In this document: piece by piece, positions 39,170-49,978 of the stretch | Layout of the letters: the number at the start of each line of letters is the position of its first letter | Position numbering within the stretch: position 1 is the first letter of the stretch | Assembly: GCF_020707215.1 (NCBI RefSeq) | Contig: NZ_JAJFET010000001.1 | Span: 806,001 to 870,000 of the forward strand | DNA length: 64,000 nt | Direction of reading: 5' to 3' | Source of the DNA: Sphingomonas sp. PL-96 | Lineage (GTDB): Bacteria; Pseudomonadota; Alphaproteobacteria; Sphingomonadales; Sphingomonadaceae | Made by a program: the position numbers and the translations under genes | The notes under the pieces: generated by a model | Databases searched by the model: none | The model's input: only the letters and a program-made list of their open reading frames with translations | What the model was told of the DNA's origin: nothing

Positions 39170-39733
39170 ATGAAGATCAGCGGCGTCGACATCCGTCCCG
39201 GCAACATCATCGAATATGAAGGCGGCATCTGGCGTGCGGTGAAGATCCAGCACACCCAGCCTGGCAAGGGTGGCGCCTATATGCAGGTGGAACTCAAGAA
39301 CCTGCGCGACGGCCGCAAGAACAACGTCCGCTTCCGCTCGGCAGAGACGGTCGAGCGCGTGCGCCTCGACACCAAGGACTTCCAGTTCCTGTACCCGGAA
39401 GGCGACATGCTCGTCTTCATGGACAAGGAAACCTACGACCAGACCTCGCTTCCGCGCGACCTCCTCGGCGACGCCGCTGCCTTCCTGCAGGACGGCATGG
39501 ACGTCGTGATGGAGCTGTATGACGAGGAAGCGATCAGCGTCCAGCTGCCCGACACGATCGAAGCAACGATCGTCGAGGCGGATGCGGTGGTGAAGGGGCA
39601 GACGGCTTCTTCCTCCTACAAGCCGGCCGTGCTGGACAATGGCGTGCGCGTCATGGTGCCGCCGCACATCGCCAGCGGAACCCGCATCGTGGTTGACGTG
39701 TACGAGCAGACCTACGTCCGCCGCGCGGACTGA
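39170..39733 (+). CDS. efp: translation elongation factor P
   Basis: A 187-residue EF-P that relieves ribosome stalling at polyproline stretches. The three beta-barrel domains are of normal length. The loop [19 protein letters not shown] carries Lys33, the residue that is lysylated in EpmA-containing species. The C-terminal domain has [20 protein letters not shown]. Several proteins in this window (the lipoprotein linkers, the M23 linker) are Pro-rich and would be natural clients. epmA and epmB are not in the window. Confidence 0.96.
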   Translation: MKISGVDIRPGNIIEYEGGIWRAVKIQHTQPGKGGAYMQVELKNLRDGRKNNVRFRSAETVERVRLDTKDFQFLYPEGDMLVFMDKETYDQTSLPRDLLGDAAAFLQDGMDVVMELYDEEAISVQLPDTIEATIVEADAVVKGQTASSSYKPAVLDNGVRVMVPPHIASGTRIVVDVYEQTYVRRAD

Positions 39734-39751
39734 GTAACGAGAGTAACGCGT

Positions 39752-40156
39752 ATGAAGCTTCTCCTCCCTCTCGCGGCCGCGGCCGCCCTGGTCCTCAGCC
39801 CCGCCGCCTCGGCGCAAAAGGCCAAGAGCGGCGCTGCCAAGGCGGCGCCCAGGCAGGCCGCAGGCCAGCCCAGCCGCGAGGAGGTGGAGAACGCTTCCAA
39901 GACGCTTGCCGCGATGATCGGCGGGCTCCAGTCGGACAAGGTGCCCGAACAGGTGAAGAGCGCGATCTTCGCCTGCATCTATCGCGCGCCGCTGGCCGAG
40001 ATCAGCGTGCGCACGACCGAGATGCTCAACAAGAACAAGGACAAGCTGAACGCGTCCAACACGACCGATCGCCTGTCGGCGGTCGCGGCCGTGTGCGGCG
40101 TGCGCGAAGCGCCTCCGGGCGCCGCGACGGCTACCAAGAAGCCCCAGGGACGCTAA
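39752..40156 (+). CDS. secreted hypothetical protein
   Basis: A 134-residue exported protein: signal peptide MKLLLPLAAAAALVLSPAAS with a cut near ASA/Q, a Lys/Ala-rich stretch, and a helical domain with VENASKTLAAMIGGLQSDK. Two Cys (FACIYRAPL and AAVCGVRE) may pair. A Lys/Pro-rich tail ends it. I do not recognise a family. It lies 18 bases after efp and 6 bases before the IMPase gene, so the three are likely co-transcribed. Confidence 0.8.
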   Translation: MKLLLPLAAAAALVLSPAASAQKAKSGAAKAAPRQAAGQPSREEVENASKTLAAMIGGLQSDKVPEQVKSAIFACIYRAPLAEISVRTTEMLNKNKDKLNASNTTDRLSAVAAVCGVREAPPGAATATKKPQGR

Positions 40157-40162
40157 AAGATC

Positions 40163-40978
40163 ATGGTTGCACATTCCGGCCTCTTCACGGTGATGGAGCG
40201 CGCCGCGCGCAAGGCCGGCCCGCGCCTGCGCCGCGACTTCGGCGAGGTTCAGCACCTCCAGGTCAGCCGCAAGGGACCGGCCGACTTCGTCTCCATCGCC
40301 GACAAGCGCGCCGAACAGACGCTGGTCGAAGAACTCCAGAAGGCGCGTCCCGATTGGGGTTTCCTGCTGGAGGAAGGCGGGAAGATCGAGGGCGATCCCA
40401 ACAAGCCACGCTGGATCATCGATCCGCTCGATGGCACCAGCAACTTCCTGCACGGCATCCCCCACTTCGCGATCTCGATCGCCGTCGAGGAGCCGAACGG
40501 CGCGGGCGGGCAGCCGGAGATCACCACGGCGCTCGTCTATCAGCCGGTGACGGACGAAAGCTTCTGGGCCGAAAAGGGCCGGGGCGCCTGGCATCAGGAC
40601 CAGCGCCTGCGCGTGTCCGCCCGCCGCGACCTGACCGAGTCGCTGATCGCGACCGGCATCCCGTTCATGGGCCATGGCAACTTTGCCGAGTGGAGCCGCA
40701 TCTTCGGTGCGGTGGCACCCGAGGTCGCGGGCATCCGCCGCTTCGGCTCGGCCGCGCTCGACCTCGCCTGGGTCGCAGCGGGGCGTTTCGACGGCTATTG
40801 GGAATCAGGCCTTCAGCCCTGGGACATCGCCGCCGGCATCCTGCTGGTGCGTGAGGCCGGCGGCTTCGTCACCGATTTCAAGGGTGCCGATCGCGCCTTC
40901 ATCAAGCGCGAAGTGCTTGCCGCCAACGACGCGCTGCATTCCCGCCTCCACAAGCTGGTCGCCGGCGCCCTGCGCTGA
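40163..40978 (+). CDS. suhB: inositol monophosphatase family protein
   Basis: A 271-residue Mg-dependent phosphatase of the IMPase/SuhB type. Metal-binding motifs are FLLEEGGKIEGD, WIIDPLDGTSNFLHG and WDIAAGILLVREAGG. In proteobacteria the SuhB branch also works with NusA/NusG in rRNA antitermination; which role applies here cannot be told. The start MVAHSGLFTVMERAARKA is family-like. Confidence 0.92.
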   Translation: MVAHSGLFTVMERAARKAGPRLRRDFGEVQHLQVSRKGPADFVSIADKRAEQTLVEELQKARPDWGFLLEEGGKIEGDPNKPRWIIDPLDGTSNFLHGIPHFAISIAVEEPNGAGGQPEITTALVYQPVTDESFWAEKGRGAWHQDQRLRVSARRDLTESLIATGIPFMGHGNFAEWSRIFGAVAPEVAGIRRFGSAALDLAWVAAGRFDGYWESGLQPWDIAAGILLVREAGGFVTDFKGADRAFIKREVLAANDALHSRLHKLVAGALR

Positions 40979-41083
40979 CGGCCTCGCGGCGGGGCGTTCG
41001 GCGCTCCGCCGCCAACTTTCCGGGCATGAAGCGCGATTCGCGCGCGGCCCTTGCCCGCGCGGGATTTCGGCTCCCGGCTTTGT

Positions 41084-41096
41084 GACAAAATTTGTC
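41084..41096. promoter_or_regulatory. palindrome in the nuo operon upstream region
   Basis: GACAAA-A-TTTGTC is a perfect 6-bp palindrome in the 291 bases between suhB and nuoA, the only AT-rich patch there. It is preceded by GCTTTGTGACA, an 11-mer also present at 11010-11020 upstream of a TonB-dependent receptor gene. It is a candidate operator or promoter element of the nuo operon; no convincing -35/-10 pair was found. Confidence 0.4.
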
Positions 41097-41269
41097 TTAA
41101 GTTGGTCTGGTCGGCACGCGCGGGCAGGGTGACCCGGCGTGCCCTCGGCGCGCACCTCTGGCACGTCACATCAGAGACTAATGCGAGCGATTCTCAAGGG
41201 GTTTGCGCCTTGATGCCTCCGGGCCATGCGCCTAGAAGCCCCTCAGCAATCCGCAACCGCGAGAAGACC

Positions 41270-41644
41270 TTGGTCGACCTGTCGCAATATCTGCCGATCC
41301 TGATTTTCCTTGGGATCGCCCTTCTCCTGTCCGGCGCGTTCGTCGGGCTGCCGATCCTCGTCTCGCGCCTCACCGGCGCGGACAAGCCCAATGCCGAGAA
41401 GCTCGCCGAATATGAATGCGGCTTCCCCGCGTTCGAAGACTCGCGCAGCCAGTATGATGTCCGCTTTTATCTGGTGGCGATCCTCTTCATCGTCTTCGAT
41501 CTGGAGGCGGCGTTCCTATATCCCTGGGCAGTGTCGGTGTTCGACCTCGGTTGGACGGCATGGATCTCCATGATGATCTTCATTGGCGAGCTGGCGCTGG
41601 GCCTCGTGTATGCGTGGAAGATGGGAGCGTTGGATTGGGAGTAG
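41270..41644 (+). CDS. nuoA: NADH-quinone oxidoreductase subunit A
   Basis: A 124-residue membrane subunit of complex I (ND3-like) with three transmembrane helices and the conserved loop [20 protein letters not shown] between the first two, including the Cys of the loop that moves on activation. The second helix is [20 protein letters not shown] with the conserved Asp-Glu pair. I choose the TTG at 41270 ([13 protein letters not shown]) because homologues start there; an ATG at 41213 would add 19 unconserved residues. It heads the operon and overlaps nuoB by ten bases. Confidence 0.92.
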   Translation: MVDLSQYLPILIFLGIALLLSGAFVGLPILVSRLTGADKPNAEKLAEYECGFPAFEDSRSQYDVRFYLVAILFIVFDLEAAFLYPWAVSVFDLGWTAWISMMIFIGELALGLVYAWKMGALDWE

Positions 41645-42207
41645 AACTGAACCCGTCGCCTGCCGCTTTCGGTGAGCAGAACGCCCTGGCTCCTGGCGCG
41701 CACGTCGCGCCGGACCAGCGCTTCTTCGACGACCTGAACGGCGAGCTGACCGACAAGGGTTTCCTTGTCACCTCGACCGAAGACCTGTTCCATTGGGCAC
41801 GCACCGGCAGCCTGTGGTGGATGACCTTTGGCCTCGCATGCTGCGCGGTCGAAATGATCCACGTCAACATGCCGCGCTATGACATGGAGCGCTTCGGTGC
41901 CGCCCCGCGCGCGTCCCCGCGCCAGTCGGACGTGATGATCGTCGCGGGCACCTTGTGCAACAAGATGGCCCCGGCGCTGCGTCGCGTGTACGACCAGATG
42001 TCGGAGCCGAAGTACGTGATCTCGATGGGATCGTGCGCCAACGGCGGCGGCTATTACCACTATAGCTACAGCGTCGTACGTGGCTGCGATCGCGTGGTGC
42101 CCGTGGACATCTACGTCCCCGGCTGCCCGCCGACCGCAGAGGCGCTGCTCTATGGCGTTATGCAGCTGCAGCGGAAGATCCGCCGTTCGGGGAGCATCGA
42201 ACGGTGA
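41635..42207 (+). CDS. nuoB: NADH-quinone oxidoreductase subunit B
   Basis: A 190-residue peripheral-arm subunit that carries the terminal [4Fe-4S] cluster N2 next to the quinone site. Ligand Cys residues are the CC pair in [11 protein letters not shown], the Cys in [15 protein letters not shown] and that in [15 protein letters not shown]. The N-terminal 35 residues are variable. The start appears to be a TTG at 41635 inside the end of nuoA, with GGGAG about seven bases upstream; no ATG or GTG is suitably placed. Confidence 0.92.
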   Translation: MGVELNPSPAAFGEQNALAPGAHVAPDQRFFDDLNGELTDKGFLVTSTEDLFHWARTGSLWWMTFGLACCAVEMIHVNMPRYDMERFGAAPRASPRQSDVMIVAGTLCNKMAPALRRVYDQMSEPKYVISMGSCANGGGYYHYSYSVVRGCDRVVPVDIYVPGCPPTAEALLYGVMQLQRKIRRSGSIER

Positions 42208-43061
42208 GGGCGCCCGCACCTGCCTATGCCGCCAACGACGGCGTGATCGAGACGGCGACCGCCGCGCTCGGCGCGGCGCTGCTCGAGGCGCAGGATCTCG
42301 TTGGCGAAGTGACGCTGCTGGTCGAGCGCGACCAGCTCGTGCCGGCGATGATCGCGCTGCGCGACACGCCGGGCCTCGAGTATCAGCAGCTGATGGAAAT
42401 CGCCGGCGTCGACTATCCGTCGCGCGTCGAGCGGTTCGACGTCTGCTATCACCTGCTGTCGGTCACCCGGAATCATCGCATCCGCGTGCGCGTGCGCACC
42501 GACGAGGTGCAGCCGGTTCCGTCGATCACGAGCATCTGGCCCGTCGCTGGCTGGCTCGAGCGCGAGACGTTCGACATGTACGGCGTCATCTTCGAGGGCA
42601 ACCTCGACCTGCGCCGCATCCTGACGGACTATGGCTTTCGTGGCCATCCGCAGCGCAAGGACTTCCCGCTCTCCGGGTTCAACGAAGTGCGCTACTCGGA
42701 AGCGGCCAAGCGCGTGGTGTACGAGCCGGTTTCGCTCGCCCAGGACTTCCGCAGCTTCGACTTCATGAGCCCGTGGGAAGGCGCGCAATACGTGCTGCCG
42801 GGCGACGAGAAGGCAGCGCCTGCCGGCGAGCACAAGGCTGCACTGCCGCAGGCGAAGGGCGCGCCGAGCCCGGTGACGGCGGAGCAGGTACGTCGCGCGG
42901 ACGAACCCAAGAAGGATTCACCGCCTCAGGCGTCGAACAGCCACACGGTGGAGTCGCGCGCGGAAACCGGCGTCGGCAACCCCGATGCAGGCAACAAGCC
43001 TGAGGAGAAGCCCGTGGATCCGGCCGTGATCCCCACCAAGGGCAAGGGGCAGAACCAGTAA
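42204..43061 (+). CDS. nuoC: NADH-quinone oxidoreductase subunit C
   Basis: A 285-residue 30-kDa-type subunit of the connecting arm. The conserved core (about residues 1-200) has [62 protein letters not shown] and FMSPWEG. Beyond it runs a tail of about 80 residues rich in Pro, Ala, Lys and Glu with no fold that I recognise, which makes the protein longer than usual. The GTG start forms a GTGA overlap with the nuoB stop. Confidence 0.93.
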   Translation: MRAPAPAYAANDGVIETATAALGAALLEAQDLVGEVTLLVERDQLVPAMIALRDTPGLEYQQLMEIAGVDYPSRVERFDVCYHLLSVTRNHRIRVRVRTDEVQPVPSITSIWPVAGWLERETFDMYGVIFEGNLDLRRILTDYGFRGHPQRKDFPLSGFNEVRYSEAAKRVVYEPVSLAQDFRSFDFMSPWEGAQYVLPGDEKAAPAGEHKAALPQAKGAPSPVTAEQVRRADEPKKDSPPQASNSHTVESRAETGVGNPDAGNKPEEKPVDPAVIPTKGKGQNQ

Positions 43062-44293
43062 TGGCTGAGTATCTCCAGGAACTCGAACGCCGCGCAAACG
43101 TCGATGAGTCGACGGGCGACGTCGAGATTCAGAACTACACGATCAACTTCGGGCCCCAGCATCCGGCCGCGCACGGGGTGCTGCGGCTCGTGATGGAGCT
43201 CGACGGCGAAATCGTCGAGCGTGTCGATCCGCACGTGGGGCTTCTGCACCGCGGCACCGAGAAGTTCATCGAGTACAAGACGTACCTTCAGTCGATCCCG
43301 TATTTCGACCGGCTCGATTACTGCTCGCCGATGTGCATGGAGCACAGCTACGTCCTGGCGATCGAGAAGCTGCTCGACCTGGAAGTGCCGCTTCGCGCCC
43401 AGTATCTGCGCGTGTTCTTTGCGGAGCTGACCCGCATCAAGAACCACATGCTGAACCTCGGTTCGCACATCATGGACGTGGGCGCGATGACGCCCAACCT
43501 GTGGCTGTTCGAGCTGCGCGAAGACATTATGAACTTCTATGAGCGTGCCTCGGGCGCGCGCATGCACGCCAACTACTTCCGTCCCGGCGGCGTCCGCCAG
43601 GACGTGCCGCTCAAGCTGCTGACCGACATTGCCGATTGGCTCGACACCCGCCTGCCGCGCCTGTTCGAGGACGCAATCAGCCTGGTGGCCGAAAACCGCA
43701 TCTTCAAGCAGCGCAACGTCGACATCGCGATCGTCAGCCGGGAAGACGCGCTGAAGTGGGGCTTCTCGGGTCCCATGATCCGCGCGGCCGGCCTGCCGTG
43801 GGACCTGCGCAAGTCGCAGCCCTATGACGTCTACGACCGCATGGAATTCGACGTGCCGGTGGGCACGCGCGGCGACTGCTACGACCGGTTCATGGTCCGC
43901 GTGGAGGAGGTGCGCCAGTCCGCGCGCATCATGAAGCAGTGCCTGGCCGAGATGCCGGAAGGGCCCACGCTCAGCCTCGACCGCAAGGTCGCGCCGCCCA
44001 AGCGTGGCGAGATGAAGCGCTCGATGGAGGCGCTCATCCACCACTTCAAATATTACACCGAGGGCTTCCACGTGCCCGCTGGCGAAGTCTATGTGGCGAC
44101 GGAAAGCCCCAAGGGCGAGTTCGGCGTGTACCTGGTCTCCGACGGCACCAACAAGCCGTACCGGTGCAAGATCCGCCCGACCGCGTTCAGCCACCTTCAG
44201 GCGATGGATTTCATGTCGAAGGGGCACATGCTCGCCGACACGACCGCCATTCTGGGCGCGATGGACATTGTTTTTGGTGAATGTGACCGCTGA
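43061..44293 (+). CDS. nuoD: NADH-quinone oxidoreductase subunit D
   Basis: A 410-residue 49-kDa subunit that forms the quinone pocket with NuoB. Hallmarks are [20 protein letters not shown] with the His lining the quinone site, [38 protein letters not shown] and the C-terminal [20 protein letters not shown]. It is related to [NiFe]-hydrogenase large subunits but lacks the metal Cys. It is coupled to nuoC by TAATG. Confidence 0.96.
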   Translation: MAEYLQELERRANVDESTGDVEIQNYTINFGPQHPAAHGVLRLVMELDGEIVERVDPHVGLLHRGTEKFIEYKTYLQSIPYFDRLDYCSPMCMEHSYVLAIEKLLDLEVPLRAQYLRVFFAELTRIKNHMLNLGSHIMDVGAMTPNLWLFELREDIMNFYERASGARMHANYFRPGGVRQDVPLKLLTDIADWLDTRLPRLFEDAISLVAENRIFKQRNVDIAIVSREDALKWGFSGPMIRAAGLPWDLRKSQPYDVYDRMEFDVPVGTRGDCYDRFMVRVEEVRQSARIMKQCLAEMPEGPTLSLDRKVAPPKRGEMKRSMEALIHHFKYYTEGFHVPAGEVYVATESPKGEFGVYLVSDGTNKPYRCKIRPTAFSHLQAMDFMSKGHMLADTTAILGAMDIVFGECDR

Positions 44294-44970
44294 TGGCTGA
44301 CGCACCCCATATTCCGGACGAGGCAGAGACCCGCGCACGCTGGGGCGATTTCGGCTGGAACGAGAAGAACGCCGAAAAGGCACGCGAGATCCTGTCGCGC
44401 TATCCGGCGGGCCGCGAGCAGTCGGCGTCGATCCCGTTCCTCGACCTGGCCCAGCGCCAGGTCGGTGAGGAGACCAACACCCAGGGCTGGCTGCCGGTCC
44501 CGGTGATCGAATTCGTCGCCCGCCAGATCGGTCAGCCCTATATCCGCGTGTTCGAGGTCGCGACCTTCTACACGATGTTCAACCTGGCGCCCGTCGGTCG
44601 CTACCATGTGCAGGTATGCGGCACGACGCCGTGCATGCTGCGCGGGTCGGACGACGTGCTGTCGGCGTGCAAGAATCGCGGCCTCGCCAAGGGCAAGACC
44701 ACGCCGGACGGCCTGTTCACGCTGACCGAGGTCGAGTGCCTGGGCACCTGCGCCAACGCGCCGATGGTCCAGATCAACGACGACAACTTCGAGGATCTCG
44801 ACTACGACAAGACCGTCGCGATCCTGGACGCGCTGGCGCGGGGCGAAACCCCCAAGCCGGGTCCGCAGATCGAACGTCAGGCAAGTGCGCCGGAAGGCGG
44901 CCCGACCACGCTTCAGGCGATGGTGGGCGAAAACCATGACTATCGCGGCGAATGGGGCTCGGCGGCGTGA
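44293..44970 (+). CDS. nuoE: NADH-quinone oxidoreductase subunit E
   Basis: A 225-residue 24-kDa subunit holding the [2Fe-2S] cluster N1a in the NADH-dehydrogenase module. Cluster ligands are in VCGTTPCMLRGSDD and VECLGTCANAPMVQIN, four Cys in the expected spacing. The N-terminal helical part has YPAGREQSASIPFLDLAQRQ, and the last 40 residues are a loosely conserved tail. It is coupled by TGATG to nuoD and by GTGA to the next small gene. Confidence 0.95.
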   Translation: MADAPHIPDEAETRARWGDFGWNEKNAEKAREILSRYPAGREQSASIPFLDLAQRQVGEETNTQGWLPVPVIEFVARQIGQPYIRVFEVATFYTMFNLAPVGRYHVQVCGTTPCMLRGSDDVLSACKNRGLAKGKTTPDGLFTLTEVECLGTCANAPMVQINDDNFEDLDYDKTVAILDALARGETPKPGPQIERQASAPEGGPTTLQAMVGENHDYRGEWGSAA

Positions 44971-45137
44971 AGGCGCTGGGTTCCCTGATCCTGGCGATCG
45001 TCGTCGGAGTCGTGCTGCTCTGGGTGCTGTTGCAGCTGTTCGTGGGCGCGCTGAAGCTGATCGGCGTGCTGATTGCGATCGGGGCCGCCGTGATCGTCTA
45101 TATGCTGGCTGAAAAGCTTATCGGGAAGGGGCGCTGA
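44967..45137 (+). CDS. small membrane protein between nuoE and nuoF
   Basis: A 56-residue protein consisting almost only of two hydrophobic segments ([20 protein letters not shown] and [18 protein letters not shown]) with a basic C-terminus, KLIGKGR. The GTG at 44967 forms a GTGA overlap with nuoE; an alternative ATG at 44952 adds five residues. nuoF starts two bases after its stop. It is not a canonical complex I subunit. Its place suggests an assembly factor or lipid-arm accessory, but nothing more can be said from the sequence. Confidence 0.72.
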   Translation: MKALGSLILAIVVGVVLLWVLLQLFVGALKLIGVLIAIGAAVIVYMLAEKLIGKGR

Positions 45138-45139
45138 CC

Positions 45140-46444
45140 GTGCTCGCGGACAAGGACCGTATCTTCACCAACGTCTACGGCTTCCAGCCGTGGAACCTGG
45201 ACGCAGCGATCAAGCGCGGCGACTGGGACAACACCAAGGCGCTGCTTCAGCTCGGGCCCGATGTGATCATCGATCGCATCAAGGCATCGGGCCTGCGCGG
45301 GCGCGGGGGCGCAGGCTTCCCGACGGGTATGAAGTGGAGCTTCATGCCCAAGAACCCGACGCCGGAGCGGCCGAGCTTCCTGGTCATCAACGCGGACGAG
45401 TCCGAGCCCGGCTCATGCAAGGACCGCGAGATCATCCGCCACGATCCGCACAAGCTGATCGAGGGCGCGCTGGTCGCCGGCTTCGCGATGCGCGCGCGTG
45501 CGGCCTACATCTACATCCGCGGCGAATATATCCGTGAGGCCGAGACGCTGTTTGCAGCCGTCGCAGAGGCGTACGACCGCGGCCTGGTCGGCAAGAACGC
45601 CTGCGGCTCGGGCTACGACTTCGACGTGTTCGTGCACCGCGGTGCCGGCGCCTACATCTGCGGCGAAGAGACCGCGATGCTGGAAAGCCTGGAGGGCAAG
45701 AAGGGCCAGCCGCGCCTGAAGCCGCCGTTCCCGGCGGGTGCAGGCCTTTATGGCTGCCCGACCACGGTCAACAACGTGGAGTCGATCGCGGTTGCGCCGA
45801 CAATCCTGCGGCGCGGTCCCGAATGGTTCTCCAGCTTCGGCAACGAGAACAACAAGGGCACCAAGCTCTTCCAGATCAGCGGCCATGTGAACCGTCCGTG
45901 CGTGGTGGAGGAGGCGATGTCGATCTCCTTCCGCGAACTGATCGAGACGCATTGCGGCGGTATCCGCGGTGGCTGGGACAACCTGCTCGCGGTGATCCCG
46001 GGCGGCTCGTCGGTGCCGCTGGTGCCTGCCGCGCAGATCATGGACGCGCCGATGGACTTCGATGGCCTCAAGGCCGTCGGCTCGGGGCTCGGCACCGCCG
46101 CGATCATCGTCATGGACAAGTCGACCGACATCGTCCGCGCGATCAGCCGCCTGTCGTACTTCTACAAGCACGAGAGCTGCGGCCAGTGCACGCCCTGTCG
46201 CGAGGGCACGGGCTGGATGTGGCGCGTGATGGAGCGGCTGCGCACCGGCGACGCCGACATCTCCGAGATCGACACGCTGCACCAGGTCACCAAGCAGGTC
46301 GAAGGCCATACCATCTGCGCGCTCGGCGACGCGGCGGCATGGCCGATCCAGGGCCTGATCCGACACTTCCGCCCCGAAATCGAACGCCGCATCCTCGAGA
46401 AGCGCGGCGGTGGGCTGGAACCGATGATGGAAGCTGCCGAGTAA
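45140..46444 (+). CDS. nuoF: NADH-quinone oxidoreductase subunit F
   Basis: A 434-residue 51-kDa subunit that binds NADH and FMN and carries cluster N3. The FMN/NADH part has [30 protein letters not shown] and [19 protein letters not shown]. The [4Fe-4S] ligands are [12 protein letters not shown] and a later Cys in [13 protein letters not shown]. The start is a GTG two bases after the preceding small gene. Its stop overlaps nuoG (TAATG). Confidence 0.97.
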   Translation: MLADKDRIFTNVYGFQPWNLDAAIKRGDWDNTKALLQLGPDVIIDRIKASGLRGRGGAGFPTGMKWSFMPKNPTPERPSFLVINADESEPGSCKDREIIRHDPHKLIEGALVAGFAMRARAAYIYIRGEYIREAETLFAAVAEAYDRGLVGKNACGSGYDFDVFVHRGAGAYICGEETAMLESLEGKKGQPRLKPPFPAGAGLYGCPTTVNNVESIAVAPTILRRGPEWFSSFGNENNKGTKLFQISGHVNRPCVVEEAMSISFRELIETHCGGIRGGWDNLLAVIPGGSSVPLVPAAQIMDAPMDFDGLKAVGSGLGTAAIIVMDKSTDIVRAISRLSYFYKHESCGQCTPCREGTGWMWRVMERLRTGDADISEIDTLHQVTKQVEGHTICALGDAAAWPIQGLIRHFRPEIERRILEKRGGGLEPMMEAAE

Positions 46445-48444
46445 TGCCGAAGCTCAAAGTAGACGGGATCGAAGTAGAGGTCCCCCAGGGCGCAACCGTC
46501 CTTCAAGCGTGCGAAATCGCGGGCAAGGAAATCCCGCGTTTCTGCTACCACGAACGGCTGTCGATCTCCGGCAACTGCCGCATGTGCCTCGTCGAGGTGA
46601 AGCCCGGGCCGCCCAAGCCCCAGGCTTCGTGCGCGCTGCCCGCCGCCGATGGCCAGGAAGTCCGCACCGACAGCGCGATGGTGAAGGCCGCGCGCGAAGG
46701 CGTCATGGAGTTCCTGCTCATCAACCACCCGCTCGACTGCCCGATCTGCGATCAGGGCGGCGAGTGCGACCTGCAGGACCAGTCGGTCGCCTATGGCCGC
46801 GGCATTTCTCGCTATGACGAGAACAAGCGCGCCGTGACCGAGAAGTACATGGGCCCCATCGTCAAGACGGTGATGACCCGCTGCATCCAGTGCACCCGTT
46901 GCGTCCGCTTCTCGGAAGAGGTCGCAGGCGTGGAGGAGATCGGCGCGATCTATCGCGGCGAGGACATGCAGATCACCTCCTACCTTGAACGCGCGGTTTC
47001 GAGCGAGCTTTCGGGCAACGTCATCGACCTGTGCCCGGTCGGCGCGCTCACCTCCAAGCCCTATGCGTTCGAAGCACGTCCCTGGGAGCTCAAGAAGACG
47101 CTCGCCATCGACGTCACCGACGCGGTCGGCACCAACATCCGCCTCGACAGCCGGGGCCGTCAGGTGATGCGCGCGCTGCCGCGCATCAACGAGGACGTCA
47201 ACGAAGAGTGGGCGCACGACAAGACCCGCTATGTGGTCGACGGCCTCGTCCGCAAGCGGCTCGACCGTCCATATGTGCGGCGCGACGGCAAGCTGGTGGC
47301 GGTTGACTGGAACGAGGCGTTCGACGCGATCGCCGCGGTCAATGCGGGTTCCAGCGTTGCGGCAATCGCAGGCGACCTGCTGGACTGCGAGACGATGTTC
47401 GCGGCCAAGGCTCTGGTCCGCAACATGGGCTCGTCGCTTATCGAGGGCCGCCAGACCGGCATGGCCTATGACGTGTCGAACCTCGGCGCGGTGGCGTTCA
47501 ACTCCACCATCGCCGGCGTGGAGCACGCTGACGCCATCCTGCTGGTCGGCACCGACCTTCGGCACGAGGCGCCGCTGATCAACACGCGCGTGCGCAAGGC
47601 GATCAAGCGCGGTGCGCGCGTGTTCGCGATCGGGCCTGAGACGGACCTGACGTACAAGGTCGAGTGGCTGGGCGAAGACCTGTCGCTGCTGGGCGGTCTT
47701 CCGGATCGTGCGGCCGAGGCGCTGGACGCGGCCGAGCGGCCGATGGTCATCGTCGGCCCGGGCGCGCTGAAGGGCGGCCACGGCGCCGCGCTGAAGCTGG
47801 CTGCCGACGGCAACCTGGTTCGCGATGGCTGGAACGGCTTCAACGTCGTCCACACTGCGGCGGCGCGCATGGGCGGGCTGATGCTCGGCTTCGCGCAGCC
47901 AGGCGGCATCGCCGACATCGTTGCCGCCAACCCGAAGCTCGTGTTCTTCATGGGCGCGGACGAGGTGGACTTCGCGGCGTTCGCGAACAGCTTCAAGGTC
48001 TATGTCGGCCACCACGGCGACAAGGGTGCGCACCATGCGGACGTGATCCTGCCGGGTGCGAGCTATGCCGAAAAGGCCGGCACCTATGTCAACCTGGAAG
48101 GCCGCGTGCAGCGCGGCGACCGGGCGGTGTTCGCGCCGGGCGACGCGCGTGAGGACTGGACGATCCTGCGGGCGCTGTCGGACAAGCTGGGGGCGACCCT
48201 GCCGTTCGACAGCTTCGAGGCGCTGCGCGCCGCGATGTACGCGGAAGTGCCGGCGCTCGCGACCGAAGGTCTGGTCCGCTACGACTGGAAGCCGCCAGTG
48301 CTCGACGCCCGCGCGGAAGGCGGCGTGACCTATCCGATCGTCGACTTCTATCTCACCAACGCCATTTGCCGCGCGAGCCCGACGATGCAGCGCTGCTCGG
48401 CTGAACTGGTCCATGGCCAGGACTATGCGGAGGCCGCGGAGTGA
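46444..48444 (+). CDS. nuoG: NADH-quinone oxidoreductase subunit G
   Basis: A 666-residue 75-kDa subunit with three N-terminal clusters: a [2Fe-2S] ferredoxin part ([20 protein letters not shown]), a His/Cys [4Fe-4S] site ([19 protein letters not shown]) and a [4Fe-4S] site ([14 protein letters not shown]). A molybdopterin-oxidoreductase-like C-terminal domain follows, without cofactor ligands. The ligands of the extra cluster N7 found in some species are not evident. The ATG overlaps the nuoF stop and the end overlaps the nuoH GTG (GTGA). Confidence 0.96.
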   Translation: MPKLKVDGIEVEVPQGATVLQACEIAGKEIPRFCYHERLSISGNCRMCLVEVKPGPPKPQASCALPAADGQEVRTDSAMVKAAREGVMEFLLINHPLDCPICDQGGECDLQDQSVAYGRGISRYDENKRAVTEKYMGPIVKTVMTRCIQCTRCVRFSEEVAGVEEIGAIYRGEDMQITSYLERAVSSELSGNVIDLCPVGALTSKPYAFEARPWELKKTLAIDVTDAVGTNIRLDSRGRQVMRALPRINEDVNEEWAHDKTRYVVDGLVRKRLDRPYVRRDGKLVAVDWNEAFDAIAAVNAGSSVAAIAGDLLDCETMFAAKALVRNMGSSLIEGRQTGMAYDVSNLGAVAFNSTIAGVEHADAILLVGTDLRHEAPLINTRVRKAIKRGARVFAIGPETDLTYKVEWLGEDLSLLGGLPDRAAEALDAAERPMVIVGPGALKGGHGAALKLAADGNLVRDGWNGFNVVHTAAARMGGLMLGFAQPGGIADIVAANPKLVFFMGADEVDFAAFANSFKVYVGHHGDKGAHHADVILPGASYAEKAGTYVNLEGRVQRGDRAVFAPGDAREDWTILRALSDKLGATLPFDSFEALRAAMYAEVPALATEGLVRYDWKPPVLDARAEGGVTYPIVDFYLTNAICRASPTMQRCSAELVHGQDYAEAAE

Positions 48445-49496
48445 CTTCGTTTTTTGAACATACCGTAGGGCTTCCCTATGGCTGGGCGTGGTTCGTCGCC
48501 ACGGTCGTCGGGATTCTGGTGATCGCGCTGCCGCTGATGCTGGCAGTGGCGATGATCATCTATGCCGATCGCAAGATCTGGGCGGCGATGGCGCTGCGCC
48601 GTGGTCCCAACGTCGTCGGCCCCTTCGGCCTGCTGCAGAGCTTCGCCGACGGTCTGAAGGTCTTCCTCCAGGAAACCATTATCCCGTCGAGCGCCAACAA
48701 GGGCCTGTTCCTGTTGGCACCGGTGATCACCTTCACGGTGGCGCTGATCGTGTGGGCGGTGGTGCCGTTCCAGGCGGGCGTGGTGCTCTCCGACATCAAC
48801 GTCGGCCTGCTCTATGTGCTCGCTGCCTCGTCGCTCGGGGTCTACGGCATCATCATGGCGGGTTGGGCATCGAACTCGAAGTACCCCTTCTACTCGGCGC
48901 TTCGTGGGGCGGCGCAGATGGTGTCCTACGAAGTCGCGATCGGGTTCGTGCTCGTCGCGGTGGTGCTCTGGGCCGGATCGTTCAACCTGTCGAACATCGT
49001 CCTGGCCCAGAAGGGCCACATCTTTGGCTTCATCAACGGCTTCGGCTTCAACCCGCTGCTGTTCCCGATGGCGGTGGTGTTCCTGATCTCGTCCATGGCC
49101 GAGACGCAGCGCGCACCGTTCGACTTGACCGAGGCGGAGTCCGAGCTCGTTGCAGGCTATCAGACCGAGTACAGCTCGATGGCGTTCGCGCTGTTCTGGC
49201 TGGGTGAGTACGCCAACGTCCTCCTGATGTGCGCGCTCAACGCGACCCTGTTCTGGGGTGGCTGGCTGCCGCCGGTCGACTGGGCACCGCTCTATATGGT
49301 GCCGGGCATCATCTGGCTGTTCGCCAAGCTCTTGTTCTTCTTCTTCGTGTTCAGCTGGGTTCGGGCGACGGTGCCGCGGTACCGCTACGACCAGCTGATG
49401 CGGCTGGGCTGGAAGATCTTCCTGCCGCTGTCGCTGTTGTTCGTGTTCATGGTGTCGGGGTATCTCATGCTCGACCGTGTTGGAGTGCCGGCATGA
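48441..49496 (+). CDS. nuoH: NADH-quinone oxidoreductase subunit H
   Basis: A 351-residue ND1-like membrane subunit with eight to nine helices that connects the quinone site to the pump modules. Signatures are [20 protein letters not shown] after the first helix, [15 protein letters not shown] and [20 protein letters not shown] with its conserved acidic cluster, then [19 protein letters not shown]. The GTG start overlaps nuoG; its stop overlaps nuoI (ATGA). Confidence 0.96.
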   Translation: MTSFFEHTVGLPYGWAWFVATVVGILVIALPLMLAVAMIIYADRKIWAAMALRRGPNVVGPFGLLQSFADGLKVFLQETIIPSSANKGLFLLAPVITFTVALIVWAVVPFQAGVVLSDINVGLLYVLAASSLGVYGIIMAGWASNSKYPFYSALRGAAQMVSYEVAIGFVLVAVVLWAGSFNLSNIVLAQKGHIFGFINGFGFNPLLFPMAVVFLISSMAETQRAPFDLTEAESELVAGYQTEYSSMAFALFWLGEYANVLLMCALNATLFWGGWLPPVDWAPLYMVPGIIWLFAKLLFFFFVFSWVRATVPRYRYDQLMRLGWKIFLPLSLLFVFMVSGYLMLDRVGVPA

Positions 49497-49978
49497 GCGT
49501 CGCTCAGGTAATTCGATCGTTCACACTGTGGGAGTTCATCAAGGCCCACGCGCTGACCTTGCGCTATTTCTTCAAGGCCAAGGCGACGATCAACTACCCC
49601 TATGAGAAGAACCCGCTGTCGCCCCGCTTCCGCGGCGAGCATGCCCTGCGCCGCTATCCCAGCGGCGAGGAGCGCTGCATCGCGTGCAAGCTGTGCGAGG
49701 CGGTGTGTCCGGCGGTGTGCATCACCATCGAGTCCGAACCGCGTGACGACGGCAGCCGCCGCACCACGCGCTACGACATCGACATGACCAAGTGCATCTA
49801 CTGCGGTCTGTGCCAGGAGGCATGCCCGGTGGACGCGATCGTCGAGGGGCCGAACCTGGAGTTCGCGACCGAGACGCGCGAGGAGCTGATCTACCACAAG
49901 GACAAGCTGCTCGCGAACGGAGACCGCTGGGAACGCGCCATCGCCGCGAACCTTGCGAGCGACGCGCCGTACCGGTAA
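49493..49978 (+). CDS. nuoI: NADH-quinone oxidoreductase subunit I
   Basis: A 161-residue TYKY-type subunit with two [4Fe-4S] clusters (N6a and N6b). Ligands are [12 protein letters not shown] and [16 protein letters not shown], each C-x2-C-x2-C-x3-C. An N-terminal amphipathic region ([20 protein letters not shown]) lies on the membrane arm. It is coupled to nuoH by ATGA; a 43-codon ORF starts in its stop codon. Confidence 0.96.
   Translation: MSVAQVIRSFTLWEFIKAHALTLRYFFKAKATINYPYEKNPLSPRFRGEHALRRYPSGEERCIACKLCEAVCPAVCITIESEPRDDGSRRTTRYDIDMTKCIYCGLCQEACPVDAIVEGPNLEFATETREELIYHKDKLLANGDRWERAIAANLASDAPYR

Noticed and set aside
46162..48414. 750-codon minus-strand ORF
   Set aside because: Antisense shadow of nuoF and nuoG.
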